DNA of 64,000 nucleotides, from the NCBI GenBank assembly GCA_964639935.1, contig CAZXGT010000003.1, positions 1-64,000 of the forward strand, read 5' to 3'. Below the pieces are notes generated by a model. It did no database searches. It was not told where the DNA came from and worked only from the letters and a program-made list of their open reading frames with translations. The stretch comes from CALNYS01 sp964639935. GTDB taxonomy: Bacteria > Planctomycetota > Phycisphaerae > Phycisphaerales > UBA1924. The translations under genes were made by a program, and so were the position numbers. Of this stretch, positions 44,828-54,700 are shown piece by piece. How positions within the stretch are numbered: the first letter of the stretch is position 1; the number at the start of each line of letters is the position of its first letter.

Positions 44828-46144
44828 ATGCGGAAGTCGACCAACCTGCTCACGATTCTTGTGCTCGTCGCGCTCGTTCTCGGAGCGCTCATCGGGCAGT
44901 TCTTTCTCTACGAGCAGGGCGCGACGCCTGACGCCGTCGCGGAGAAGGTCGAGCCGTGGCGCATCGCCGGCGACCTCGTCTTCATCCGCCCCCTCAAGCT
45001 CATGATCATCCCGCTCGTCTTCACGAGCGTCCTCACCGGGATCACCAGCGTCGGCGACCCTAAGAAGCTCGGTCTCATCGGCGGGGCCACCGTCCTCTTC
45101 TACGTCACGACCATGATCCTCGCGGTCGCCACAGGCGTCTCACTCGCCGCGCTCTTTACGCCCGGCAGCGGCTTCCCACCGGATCAGCTCGTCGACGCCA
45201 CTCAGCCGCCGCCGATCGACACCCCCGAAGGCGGGCTCGGCTCCGCCTGGGTCGGACTGCTCCGGCAGATGATCCCCGACAACTTTCTCGGCGCCGCCGT
45301 CGACGCCGCCGCGCTCTCGGTCATTACCGCCACCATCCTCCTCGGCGTCGCGCTCGTCGCCAACGGTGAGAAGTCCCGACCCGTCATCGAGGTGGTCGAG
45401 AGCCTCCACGAGGCCCTCATGACCGTCATCCGCTGGGTCCTCTGGCTCATGCCCCTGGGCGTCGTCTTCCTCGTCGCCGCCGCCGTCGGGCAGGTCGGTT
45501 TCGGGACGCTCTTCGAGTCGTTGGGCAAATACATCCTCGTTGTGCTCGCGGGCCTCCTCATCCACTCGCTCGTCTCGCTCCCAGCCGTGCTCGCGCTCCT
45601 GACGCGGATCAACCCGTACCGCTATCTCTGGAACATGCGCCCGGCCCTCATCACCGCGTTCTCAACCTCCTCGTCGATGGCCACCCTCCCGGTGACCATC
45701 GAGACCGCCTCGGACAACGGCGGCTGCTCGCGCCGAGCCGCCGGCATCGTCCTCCCTCTCGGCGCCACCGTGAACATGGACGGCACCGCCCTCTATCAGG
45801 GCATCGCCGTCATCTTCCTCTTCCAGGCCTACGGCATCGATCTCAGCTTCGCCGAGTACCTCGTGATCGTCCTCACCGCGACGCTCTCGGCCGTCGGCGC
45901 CGCCGGCATCCCGGGCGGCGGCATCCCGATCATGATGATCATCATCGCCGCCGTGAACACCTCGCTCGCCGGGGCCGGCAAGCCCACACTCCCCGAAAGC
46001 GCCATCGCCCTCATCCTCCCGGTCGACCGCATTCTCGACATGTGCCGAACCGCTGTGAACGTCTGGGGCGACTCCATCGGAGCGCGCGTCATCTCGAGGC
46101 TCGCACCGGATATCGACCGCGAGAAGGAAGCCGCCTTCGGCTGA
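44828..46144 (+). CDS. Dicarboxylate/amino acid:cation symporter (DAACS family)
   Basis: A 438-residue membrane transporter of the GltP/DctA type. Its diagnostic segments are RPLKLMIIPLVFTSVLTGIT, TAFSTSSSMATLPVTIE (the serine-rich HP1 hairpin), LGATVNMDGTALYQGI (the NMDGT cation site), IPGGGIPIMMIIIAAVNT (HP2) and LPVDRILDMCRTAVNVWGDS. It should import dicarboxylates or acidic/neutral amino acids with sodium or protons. It lies 16 bases after the NDUFA9-like gene, so it is probably co-transcribed, and converges on aspS 30 bases away. Confidence 0.93.
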   Translation: MRKSTNLLTILVLVALVLGALIGQFFLYEQGATPDAVAEKVEPWRIAGDLVFIRPLKLMIIPLVFTSVLTGITSVGDPKKLGLIGGATVLFYVTTMILAVATGVSLAALFTPGSGFPPDQLVDATQPPPIDTPEGGLGSAWVGLLRQMIPDNFLGAAVDAAALSVITATILLGVALVANGEKSRPVIEVVESLHEALMTVIRWVLWLMPLGVVFLVAAAVGQVGFGTLFESLGKYILVVLAGLLIHSLVSLPAVLALLTRINPYRYLWNMRPALITAFSTSSSMATLPVTIETASDNGGCSRRAAGIVLPLGATVNMDGTALYQGIAVIFLFQAYGIDLSFAEYLVIVLTATLSAVGAAGIPGGGIPIMMIIIAAVNTSLAGAGKPTLPESAIALILPVDRILDMCRTAVNVWGDSIGARVISRLAPDIDREKEAAFG

Positions 46145-46174
46145 CGCCTCTTGGCAACGCAAACCGGCCCGCGC

Positions 46175-47977
46175 TCAATCCTTCCGAGCCGACGGCGCCA
46201 GCATCACGTGCGCCTCCGCCAGCTGCGCCTCATCCACCGGGCTCGGCGCCTCTGTCATCAGATCCGCCCCCGTCTGCGTCTTTGGAAACGCGATCACGTC
46301 CCGGATGTTCTCCGTCCCGCACAGATGCATCACCAGACGGTCGAGACCCATGGCGATCCCCCCGTGCGGGGGCGCCCCGCGACGAAGCGCATCGAGCAGA
46401 AAGCCGAACTTCGCTTTCGCCTGCTCCTCCGTCAGACCGAGCAGTCCAAAGATCTTCCGCTGCACCTCCGTGTTGTGGATTCGGATCGATCCGCCGCCAA
46501 CCTCCGATCCATTCAGCACCAGGTCGTACGCCAGCGATCGAACAGAGCCGGGGTCCGAGTCGAGCTGGCTCAGATCGTCCGGGTGCGGCGCCGTGAACGG
46601 GTGATGCAGCGAGTCCCAGCGCTCCTCCTCGGCGTCCCACTCAACCGCCGGAAAATCAACGACCCACACGAAGTCCCACTTCTCGCCCCACGCCGGCATC
46701 GCGCCCGTATCGCGCGCCACCTTCAGCCGGAGCTCGCCCAGCGACTTGTTCACCAGATCGCGCGTGTCGGCGCCGAAGAGAATCACGTCACCGTCCTCGG
46801 CCCCCGTCGACTCGATCAGTCGCTCCTGCACCGAATCCAGAAACTTCGCCACGCCCGAAGCCAGCTTCCCGCCCTCGACCTTCGTAAACGGAAGGCCACC
46901 GACCCCGAACTGGTTTTTCATCCACTCCGTGTAGCCGTCGATCACCTTCCGCGTCAGCCGCTCGGCGCCACCCGGGACGCGGATCGCCTTCACCACGCCG
47001 CCGGACTCGATCGCTCCGTCGAACACACGGAAGCCGCAACCCTTCACCGCGTCAGACACATCAACGAGCTCGAGCCCGAAGCGCGTGTCCGGCCGGTCGA
47101 TCCCGTACCGCTCCATCGCCTCCGCGTAGCTCATCCGCGGGATCTCCCCGATCTCCACGTCGAGAACATCCTTCCACAGTTTCCGGAACAGGTCGCTCAT
47201 CAGCCCGATCACGTCCTCCTGTGTCACGAAGGACATCTCCAGATCGATCTGCGTGAACTCCGCCTGCCGATCCGCCCGCGGGTTCTCATCCCGGAAGCAC
47301 CGCGCGATCTGGAAATACCTCTCGGCCCCCGCCACCATCAGGATCTGCTTGAACAGCTGCGGGCTCTGCGGGAGCGCGTAGAACTCCCCCGGCTGAAGCC
47401 GCGACGGCACAAGAAAGTCCCGCGCTCCCTCCGGTGTGCTCCGGCAGAGAATCGGCGTCTCGATCTCCAGGAACCCACGATCCGAGAGATACCGGCGCAC
47501 GGACTGCGTCACCTCGTGCCGCGTCCGCAGGATCCTCTGCATCGCCGGGCGCCGAAGATCGAGATACCGCGAACGGAGCCGAACCTCCTCGTTCGGCAGC
47601 GTCTCCCGGTCCGTTGGCTGGAAGGGAAGGTCCTCCGCCTTCGACAGGATCGCCACCGTCTCGACGCGCACCTCGATCTCTCCGGTCGACAGCTTTGGGT
47701 TCTTGCCCCCGTCGCGCTCCTGGACCGTGCCGACCACGCGAACCACGTCCTCAGAACGCAACCGATCCGCCGCCTCGAGCGTCGCCTGATCGTCGATGTC
47801 CTCACCGTCGAAGACGAGCTGCGTCAGCCCCTCCCGGTCGCGAAGATCGATGAAGACCAGCGACTTGCCCTGCGTCCGTCGTCGATCGACCCATCCCGAA
47901 AGGGTCACGCGATTCCCGGCATGCTCGATCCGAAGCTCGCCGCAGTGATGGGTCCGGTAGCCGCTGGTCTGACTCAT
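46175..47977 (-). CDS. aspS: Aspartyl-tRNA synthetase (bacterial type)
   Basis: A 600-residue class IIb synthetase. The N-terminal OB-fold anticodon domain is THHCGELRIEHAGNRVTLSG, then VDRRRTQGKSLVFIDLRDRE. Motif 1 and the active-site region follow (RRYLSDRGFLEIETPIL, STPEGARDFLVPSR, QSPQLFKQILMVAGAERYFQ), then motif 2 RCFRDENPRADRQAEFTQID, the bacterial GAD insertion domain, and motif 3 GIAMGLDRLVMHLCG. At the position that separates discriminating from non-discriminating enzymes the sequence has RRRTQGK, i.e. Gln, so specificity toward tRNA-Asn is open. ATG 47977 is divergent from lpxB, 115 bases apart. Confidence 0.95.
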   Translation of the reverse strand: MSQTSGYRTHHCGELRIEHAGNRVTLSGWVDRRRTQGKSLVFIDLRDREGLTQLVFDGEDIDDQATLEAADRLRSEDVVRVVGTVQERDGGKNPKLSTGEIEVRVETVAILSKAEDLPFQPTDRETLPNEEVRLRSRYLDLRRPAMQRILRTRHEVTQSVRRYLSDRGFLEIETPILCRSTPEGARDFLVPSRLQPGEFYALPQSPQLFKQILMVAGAERYFQIARCFRDENPRADRQAEFTQIDLEMSFVTQEDVIGLMSDLFRKLWKDVLDVEIGEIPRMSYAEAMERYGIDRPDTRFGLELVDVSDAVKGCGFRVFDGAIESGGVVKAIRVPGGAERLTRKVIDGYTEWMKNQFGVGGLPFTKVEGGKLASGVAKFLDSVQERLIESTGAEDGDVILFGADTRDLVNKSLGELRLKVARDTGAMPAWGEKWDFVWVVDFPAVEWDAEEERWDSLHHPFTAPHPDDLSQLDSDPGSVRSLAYDLVLNGSEVGGGSIRIHNTEVQRKIFGLLGLTEEQAKAKFGFLLDALRRGAPPHGGIAMGLDRLVMHLCGTENIRDVIAFPKTQTGADLMTEAPSPVDEAQLAEAHVMLAPSARKD

Positions 47978-48092
47978 GATCGCGCATCCTTGGATCGCAG
48001 TGGGGGGAAGAAGGGGGCGGAGTATACGGGAGAGTCGCCGGCTCCTGAAAAGCCGAGTTGACACGCCAAGCCGCATCGGCTTCAGTCCGCTC

Positions 48093-49247
48093 GTGACCGC
48101 ACCGGGCCGACCGACCACCGTCTTCCTCTCCGCCTTCGAGCCCTCGGGCGACGACCTCGCCGCCGCCGTGATCCGCGCGCTGCGCGCCCAGCGTCGCGAT
48201 CTGAAACTCATCGCCGTCGGTGGACCCAAAATGGCCGAGGCCGGGGCCGACGTCCTCGAGATCACCACCGAGAACCCCGTTATGGGTCTCCCGGGCCTCC
48301 GCACGATCATCGACCACATGGAGCTCAACGAGCGCATCGCCGGCATCCTCGCCGATCGTCCGATCGACCTCCACGTTCCGACCGACTCCCCCGCCGCAAA
48401 CTTCCCCCTCTGCAAGATCACGCGGGCGATGGGCGCTCGGATCGTTCACGTGGTCGCGCCGCAGATGTGGGCGTGGGGCGCTTGGCGCGTCCGCAAGCTC
48501 CGCCGGCTGACCGACCTCGTCCTCTGCCTTCTTCCCTTCGAGCCCGAGTGGTTCGCCGCCCGAGGCGTGCCCGCCGAGTTCGTCGGGCACCCGATGTTCG
48601 ACGATCCGCTCGAGCCAGGCCCCGAAGGCGACCCAGACGTTGTCGCGCTCCTCCCCGGCTCCCGCTCGAAGGAGTTCCAGCGCGTCTTCCCTCTCCAGCT
48701 TGAGATCCTCGCCGCCCTCCGCCGCACCCGCCCGGGCCTCAAGGCCGTTGTCGCCGCGGTCAGCGCCGCCGCCGAGCAAGAAATGCGGGACGTCGCGGCG
48801 CGAACCTCCGGCTGGCCGCCCGGCGCCGAGGTCGTTGTCGCGGACGTCGACGCCGCCATCGCACGCGCCGGGTTCGTCATCGCCTGCTCCGGCACCGTCT
48901 CTCTCCGCGTCGCCCGCCACCGCCGCCCGATGATCGTCGTCTACCGCGTCGAGCCCGTCGGCTACGCGCTCATCGGAAGACGCCTCATCGCCTCCGAGCT
49001 CCGCGCCCTCCCGAACCTCGCCGCTGGACGAAGAATCGTCCCGGAGTTCATCCCGCTCGAAGGCCCGGCCGCCCCCGCCATCGCCGCCGCCGAACGCCTC
49101 CTCGCGTCGACTGAAGCCCGCGCCGAGCAGGTCGCCGAGCTCGACCGCATCGCCAGGCTCTTCGAGTCGCGCACCGCCGCGAACGACGCCGCCGCGCGCA
49201 TTCTCGCCTTCCTCGATCAGGCCATGCGCCCGGAGCACGCGCCGTGA
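48093..49247 (+). CDS. lpxB: Lipid-A-disaccharide synthase
   Basis: A 384-residue GT19 glycosyltransferase that joins UDP-diacylglucosamine and lipid X in lipid A synthesis at the inner membrane. The family motif appears as VFLSAFEPSGDDLAAAVIRA, then AVGGPKMAEAGADVLE, NPVMGLPGLRTIIDHM, DRPIDLHVPTDSPAANFPL, HVVAPQMWAWGAWRVRKLRR, EFVGHPMFDDPL, LLPGSRSKEFQRVFPLQLEI and ACSGTVSLRVARHRRPMIVV, all typical of LpxB. GTG 48093 is the best family start. Its stop overlaps the GTG of the hydrolase gene. No other lpx gene is in the window, but its presence supports an outer membrane with lipid A. Confidence 0.93.
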   Translation: MTAPGRPTTVFLSAFEPSGDDLAAAVIRALRAQRRDLKLIAVGGPKMAEAGADVLEITTENPVMGLPGLRTIIDHMELNERIAGILADRPIDLHVPTDSPAANFPLCKITRAMGARIVHVVAPQMWAWGAWRVRKLRRLTDLVLCLLPFEPEWFAARGVPAEFVGHPMFDDPLEPGPEGDPDVVALLPGSRSKEFQRVFPLQLEILAALRRTRPGLKAVVAAVSAAAEQEMRDVAARTSGWPPGAEVVVADVDAAIARAGFVIACSGTVSLRVARHRRPMIVVYRVEPVGYALIGRRLIASELRALPNLAAGRRIVPEFIPLEGPAAPAIAAAERLLASTEARAEQVAELDRIARLFESRTAANDAAARILAFLDQAMRPEHAP

Positions 49248-49960
49248 CCCCGCCCATCGTCTGTCTCCCGGGTCTCGCCGCCGACCGCCGCCTGTTCGCG
49301 CCGCAGCTCGACGCCTTCCCCTCCGCGCTCGTCCCCGACTGGCCTGCAGCGCCGAACGCCCGCAAGCTCGCGGACCTCGCCGAGCCGCTACGAAGGAGCC
49401 TCATCGAACAAGGCGTCTGGACGCGCGAGACGACCGTTGTCGGCTTCTCCTTCGGCGCCCAGGTCGCTCTGACGATGACGCTCGGCGCGCTTGACGAGGG
49501 CGCCGAGTCGCCGCGCGGGATCGTCCTCGTCTCCGGTCTCTGGACGGCCGCGCAGCTCACGCCCCGGTTCGATCGACAGGCCGCCGCCGCACGGCTCATC
49601 CCGAACCCAATCGTGCGATGGGCGGCGCGCTCGCTGGTCGCCCCGCGATTCGCCCGTAGCTGCGCGCTCTCCGACGAGCAGACCCGCCTGCTGATCCAGA
49701 TGGCCCGAGATCTCGACGCCGCGCAACTCAAGCGTCACGCTCAACTGGCCGCTCGATGGAACGTCTCCGCCGCCGACCTCGAACGCCTCCGCGCCGCCGG
49801 CGTCAGGCTGCTTGGCGCGCACGCGACCCGGGATCCCGTCATCCCGCCGCCGCCGGGCCCGCCGCCCGAGTGCGAGATGATCGACGCCCGTGCCCACCTG
49901 CTCACGTGGACCCACGCCGAGCAGGTCAACGACCTCATCCGCCGAGCGACCGTCTCGTGA
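49244..49960 (+). CDS. Alpha/beta hydrolase
   Basis: A 238-residue alpha/beta-hydrolase fold protein. The nucleophile elbow is GFSFGAQ (serine), with the oxyanion region PGLAADRRLFAPQLDA near the N-terminus. The acid is probably Asp in TRDPVIPPP, and the histidine is in HLLTWTHAEQV. The substrate cannot be predicted. GTG 49244 overlaps the lpxB stop and its own stop overlaps the DUF1643 start (both GTGA), so the three genes form a coupled operon. Its tie to lpxB hints at a lipid-related role, but that is only from position. Confidence 0.82.
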   Translation: MTPPIVCLPGLAADRRLFAPQLDAFPSALVPDWPAAPNARKLADLAEPLRRSLIEQGVWTRETTVVGFSFGAQVALTMTLGALDEGAESPRGIVLVSGLWTAAQLTPRFDRQAAAARLIPNPIVRWAARSLVAPRFARSCALSDEQTRLLIQMARDLDAAQLKRHAQLAARWNVSAADLERLRAAGVRLLGAHATRDPVIPPPPGPPPECEMIDARAHLLTWTHAEQVNDLIRRATVS

Positions 49961-50457
49961 CCCGCTGCACAGACGCCGGGGCCGAGTTCGATTGCACTCG
50001 TCGCTACCGTCGCCGTCTCTGGCGACGCTGGAGTTCCGGCCGCGGCGTCGCGCTCTTCGTCATGCTCAATCCCTCGACCGCCGATGCAGCGCGCGATGAT
50101 CCCACCATCCGCCGCTGCGCGGGCTTCGCGCGAGACTGGGGCTTCGCCGGGTTCGACGCGGTAAATCTCTACGATCTCCGCGCGACCGATCCACGCGATC
50201 TCTTCGCGGCGAAGCGACCCTGCTCAGCCGCCAATGACGCCGCGATCCGCGCCGCCGCACGCGCGACCGACCTCGCCGTCGTCGCATGGGGCGCTCTCGC
50301 CGATCCCGCACGAGCCTCGACAGTGCTCGATCTCCTCCGCCGGGAGGACGCCGAGCCGCACGCCCTCTCCCTCACGAAAAACGGCCAGCCGCGCCACCCG
50401 CTTTACCTTCGCCGGACCTGCCGACCCGTCCCGTTCACTCCGGCCGCCGCGCCGTGA
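49957..50457 (+). CDS. DUF1643 family protein
   Basis: A 166-residue protein matching DUF1643: YRRRLWRRWSSGRGVALFVM, LNPSTADAARDDPTIRRCAG, FARDWGFAGFDAVNLYDLRA and ALSLTKNGQPRHPLYL. Conserved Asn-Pro-Ser-Thr-Ala-Asp and the terminal KNGxPxHPLY are the defining parts. The function is unknown; the Asp and His residues in these motifs could bind a metal. GTG 49957 overlaps the hydrolase stop. Its 3' end overlaps arsM by 23 bases in convergent orientation. Confidence 0.9.
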   Translation: MTRCTDAGAEFDCTRRYRRRLWRRWSSGRGVALFVMLNPSTADAARDDPTIRRCAGFARDWGFAGFDAVNLYDLRATDPRDLFAAKRPCSAANDAAIRAAARATDLAVVAWGALADPARASTVLDLLRREDAEPHALSLTKNGQPRHPLYLRRTCRPVPFTPAAAP

Positions 50458-51307
50458 TGTCCACGCTCGTCACATACTGATCGATCGTCGCGTCCTCCGG
50501 CAGCTCCCTTCGGATCTTCTCGTACAAAGGGTCCCCCTCGCGCGCCATCGACTCGATGTACGCCGGCTTCTCCTCGATCCGCACATCGACAAACCCTGCG
50601 GCCTCCGCCATGGCTCGAACGTCCTCGATGAGCCGCGCGCCCGCCACGCAGCCAACCAGCGCCTCCACGTCGCTCGCGATCGAGGCCGGCAACGCCTCTC
50701 GCAGCGCAAGATCGCTCACCGCCGCGCGGCCCCCGGGCTTGAGCACACGGAAGAGGTCTCGCCACACCTGCTCCTGATCCGGTGACAGATTCAGCACGCA
50801 GTTCGAGATCGCGACGTCGACACTCGCGTCCGCGACCGGCAGGTGCTCGATCTCGCCGAGCCGGAACTCAACGTTCTCAAGACCGCTCTGCTTCCGGTAG
50901 GACTCGAGATTGCCCCGCGCCCTCGACACCATCTCAGGCGTCATGTCGACGCCGATCACTCGACCGCTCGCCCCCACCCTTGGCCCCGCGAGGAAGCAGT
51001 CGAACCCGCCGCCCGATCCGAGATCGACAACGACCTCGCCCTCGGCAAGCGACGCGATCGCCGTCGGGTTCCCGCACGAAAGCCCCATGTTGGCGCCCTC
51101 GGGGATGGACGCCAGGTCCCGCTGCTCATAGCCGACCGCAAGCGCCACATCCTCCGCGGAAACGACGGCTGGCCCGCAGCATCCGCCGCCGCTGCAGCAT
51201 CCGTCGTCGGAGGCCGAAGGCGAACTCGCCCACTCGCCAGAGCGGGCGATCTCCGCGTATCCCGAACGCACCTTGTCCCGCGTGTCCTGCTTCGTCTGAT
51301 CGCTCAT
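50435..51307 (-). CDS. arsM: Arsenite methyltransferase
   Basis: A 290-residue SAM-dependent enzyme that methylates As(III) for detoxification. It shows the SAM site VVDLGSGGGFDCFLA and the three cysteines that bind arsenic: Cys78 in GANMGLSCGNPTAIASL, Cys170 in DVAISNCVLNLSPDQ and Cys220 in ALVGCVAGA. An extra N-terminal Cys cluster (Cys37/38 and Cys43/44, DDGCCSGGGCCG) is also present, as in many bacterial ArsM. ATG 51307 overlaps the arsR stop (ATGA), so the two genes form an operon. No arsenite efflux gene (arsB/acr3) or arsenate reductase is in the window. Confidence 0.94.
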   Translation of the reverse strand: MSDQTKQDTRDKVRSGYAEIARSGEWASSPSASDDGCCSGGGCCGPAVVSAEDVALAVGYEQRDLASIPEGANMGLSCGNPTAIASLAEGEVVVDLGSGGGFDCFLAGPRVGASGRVIGVDMTPEMVSRARGNLESYRKQSGLENVEFRLGEIEHLPVADASVDVAISNCVLNLSPDQEQVWRDLFRVLKPGGRAAVSDLALREALPASIASDVEALVGCVAGARLIEDVRAMAEAAGFVDVRIEEKPAYIESMAREGDPLYEKIRRELPEDATIDQYVTSVDITARRPE

Positions 51308-51678
51308 GCCGCACCCTCCTCCGGCGGCGTGCGCCGCCACTCGTCGATCGCCTCAGCGATCGCCCTGAACCGTTCGCTCAACGTCTCCGAGCGCGCGGCG
51401 TAACGAACCACGCGCCCCTCGCGCTCCGAATCCAGCACGCCCGCACGCGCGAGCGTGGCCAGATGCCGGGCGACCACCGAATAATCGACGTCGCAACACT
51501 CGGCGATCTCCGTGACCGAGCACGCCCGGTCGCACTTGACAAGGCAGCGGATCAGGCGGATCCGCGTCGGATCGGCTATCGCCTTGAAGAGCTCGGCGTC
51601 AAGGGCCTTATCGATCGCTCCCCGCCGCCGCAAGGCCGTCTTTGGCGTCAGTGGACCATAGTTGCATAAAGACGTCAT
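51304..51678 (-). CDS. arsR: ArsR-family transcriptional repressor
   Basis: A 124-residue winged-helix repressor. It has LFKAIADPTRIRLIRCLV, then CDRACSVTEIAECCDVDYSV and VARHLATLARAGVLDSEREG, and finally RVVRYAARSETL. Cys61-Cys62 in the recognition-helix region, with Cys45, Cys49 and Cys53 nearby, can form the arsenite-binding triad of ArsR proteins, here arranged differently from the classic CVCDL motif. It should repress its own operon with arsM and release on binding arsenite. It lies 45 bases after the AddA-like stop; its promoter or operator must lie there or in the end of that gene. Confidence 0.9.
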   Translation of the reverse strand: MTSLCNYGPLTPKTALRRRGAIDKALDAELFKAIADPTRIRLIRCLVKCDRACSVTEIAECCDVDYSVVARHLATLARAGVLDSEREGRVVRYAARSETLSERFRAIAEAIDEWRRTPPEEGAA

Positions 51679-51723
51679 GGTGCGAGTATACCCGCGTCCG
51701 CCGGTAAGGCAAGCGGGGGCCCG

Positions 51724-54700
51724 TTATCCGACCGAAAGCGGCACGACGCGGCCCGCTGCGAGGAACACAAGCGTTATCGAGACGTCCCGCACCGGGAGCC
51801 CGAGCTGCCGCGCCGCCGCCTCGCGATACGCTTCGAGCTGCGCCCGATGGCTCTCCGCGTGAGTGAGAAGCTCGTGATCGCTCATCTCCGCGGCGCGAGC
51901 GTCGGTCTTGAAGTCCACAACCTCGGCCTCTGTCACTCGCCCGCCGCGCATCCCGAGCACAAGACGATCGATCTGACCGCGCAGCATCCGCTCGTTCCGC
52001 CCCTCGCCGCGTCGCATCGCAAAACCGCGCTCACGGAGCGCCGTTGCGCCATCGACCCCGTCGCGCGCGGCAAGCCACGGCCCCTTGGAAAGCGCCGCGC
52101 GGATCTCCTCGGAGGCCATCGCGGCGCGGAGCGACTCCAGCGCCGGCCCAACAAATTCGCGGGGGTATCCGTCCCGCTCAGCGACCTCGATCAGCTCCGA
52201 GTCGCTCGGCGTCCCCTCATCGAGCCACTCGATCATCTCAAGCCATCGATGCATCAGGCTCCCGTGTGTCCGCGCCGCTCGATCGCTCTTGCCGAGCACA
52301 TCCCTCAGGCGGAGGGATCCGTCCGCGCCGCCCGACGGCGAGGCGGTCGCGAGCCGACCCGCTGAGCGTCGCGCTCGCCCCACCACACGAAGCCGCACGA
52401 TCTCCCGCTCGGGCGCCGGCGCCCGGGCGGTCAGCCCGTTGCTCCACGCCCGGGCGTCGCCGGCCTCCCACAGCGCCGCAGCAGGCGTTTCGGGCTTCGA
52501 GGGCGTCGCGGGAGCGTCCGCCGCAAGCGCGCCGCGGACGATATGCGCCGGACACAGCCTGAACGCCTCGGGCTCGAGCGCCTCCGCGTTCCGCCCCGCC
52601 TTGTCCGCGGGAACGATGATCTCGAGCCGCCGCCGCGCCCGAGTCATCGCCACGTACAGGCAGCACAGCTCCTCGTTCACCCCGCGTCGGTGCTGCTGAG
52701 CGAACATCTCCCGCAGCTCCGGATGCATCGCCCGCAGCCTCTCGCTCGGATATCGCGTCGCCCGCGTGATCGGCCCGAGCGGATCGTCGCGCGTCGCAAG
52801 ATAACCGGACGCGCTCGGGCCCCACGCGTTCGTCGCCAGCATCGGCACAACGACCGCGTCGTACTCGAGCCCTTTGGACTTGTGGATCGTCATGACGCGG
52901 ACCCGAGCCCCGCCCGCCTCCTCGACTCGCCGCTCCTCCGCCACGCGGGCCAGGTCGCTCGCCCCCGACGTCGCCTCGCGATCGAGATCGGCCGCCGCCT
53001 CGATGAGTTGATCGAAACGCGCCGCACCGCGCTCGTCCATCGCCGAAGCCGTCCGGCGCTTCCAGTCGAGGAGCGTCGCCGCCAGACCCCGCCGGGCGAT
53101 CTCCCGCCGAAGCCGCCGCGCGACCGCGCGACCGCCGTCGGCATCAGACGCTCTCGTCAGCCCGACCGCCCGACCGAGTGGCGTTGAACAGACGTGAAAG
53201 CGCGCCGCGCTGTCGCCAGGATGATCGATCAGCCGCAGCAGCGACACCGCCGCCGCCACAACGGGCGAATCCGCCAGCGGTGAGCCCCGTTCCTCGCTGG
53301 CGTCCACCTTCGCCTGCTTCAGCGCGTGAAGAACCGTCCGCAGATCCTTCCCCCTTCGAACGATCACCGCGATCGACGCGCCCGCCGCCTCCTGCTGTAT
53401 CTCCTTCACGCGATCCACAACCGTCTTGAGTGCCGCACGATCGGCGTCGGCCCGGCTCAGCGTCCCATCCTCGGCGGCCAGGTCGTAGTCCTCCGCCGCC
53501 ACGCTCAGACGCGCGTATCCCGGCAGATCCTCCTTCGCCGCCTCGTGCGGACCCTCCTCAAACCACGCCCGCCAGCTCGCCGCCACGTCCCGCGCCGCTT
53601 CCGCGGTCAATCGCTTCGTCGCGTCTGCGCTCGTGTCGACCGCAAAGGACGGGCGATCCGGAAGCCGGGAAAACACCTCGTTGACCGCATCGAGCACCGG
53701 CTGCGCCGATCGCCATGACACGCTGAGCGTCGATGGCTCGAACGCCGGCCAGTGATTCCCGAGCTCCCCGAGCAGCTCCGGCTCCGCGCCCCGCCACGAG
53801 TAGAGCGACTGCTTCACGTCGCCCACGCAAAAGACGCTCCGCCCATCTGCCTGCGAGAGCAGCTCGTCGAGCATGGGCGCCAGCAGCCCGAACTGCGACA
53901 TCGACGTGTCCTGAAACTCATCAAGCAGAACATGACGGATGCGCGCATCGAGCCGGTAATACAGCGTCTCCAGCGCGCCGCCCGAGAGAGACCTCGCAAG
54001 CAGCCGCGGCGGATCGGCGAACGTCGCCACGCCGCGCTCCTGTTTCAAACGCGAATACTCGTCATCGAACCGCTCGAGAAACCGCCTGGCCGCCAGCGTC
54101 CGCGCCGCGTGATCCGCCGTCAGCGCACGCCGGGCGTGCTCGATGAGCGGCGCCAGAGCCTCGCGCATCTCATCAGGAATAACGGCGCGAGCGAACGTCG
54201 TCTCGCCCTCGATGCACTTGGAAACAAGGCTGGACGCACCGAAGAAACCGTCCGGGTCGCTTGCCTGGACCGCCGCCCGGATCGCCTCCCGAGCCTTGAC
54301 GTAATGCGCCCGCGGTTTCCCCGCCGCCGTCGTCGGGATCGGGAGATCGAGGAACCGCGACAACGCCTCATCCCGCTCCGCGTCCGAGAGCTCGCGCCCA
54401 ATCGCCGCGACTCGCTCCCAGGCGGCGCCGTCTTCATCGGTCGACAAAAACGTCTCGTACCCCGACCTCACCACCTCCATCAGCTCGTGGTGCGCCCGCT
54501 GACGGAGCTTCTCGCCCTGGAGCTGCGCCAGAAGCTCGATCCGCTCCGCCTCCGTCGCCCGCTCGAGCGCTCGCTCCACCGCGAGCGCTTGAAGATCCGA
54601 TTCTTCATCCTCGTCAAGCACCCGCCATCCCGGCGCGAGCCCAATCTCGAGCGCGTGCGCGCCCGCCAGCTGATGGAAGAACGCGTCGATCGTCATGACG

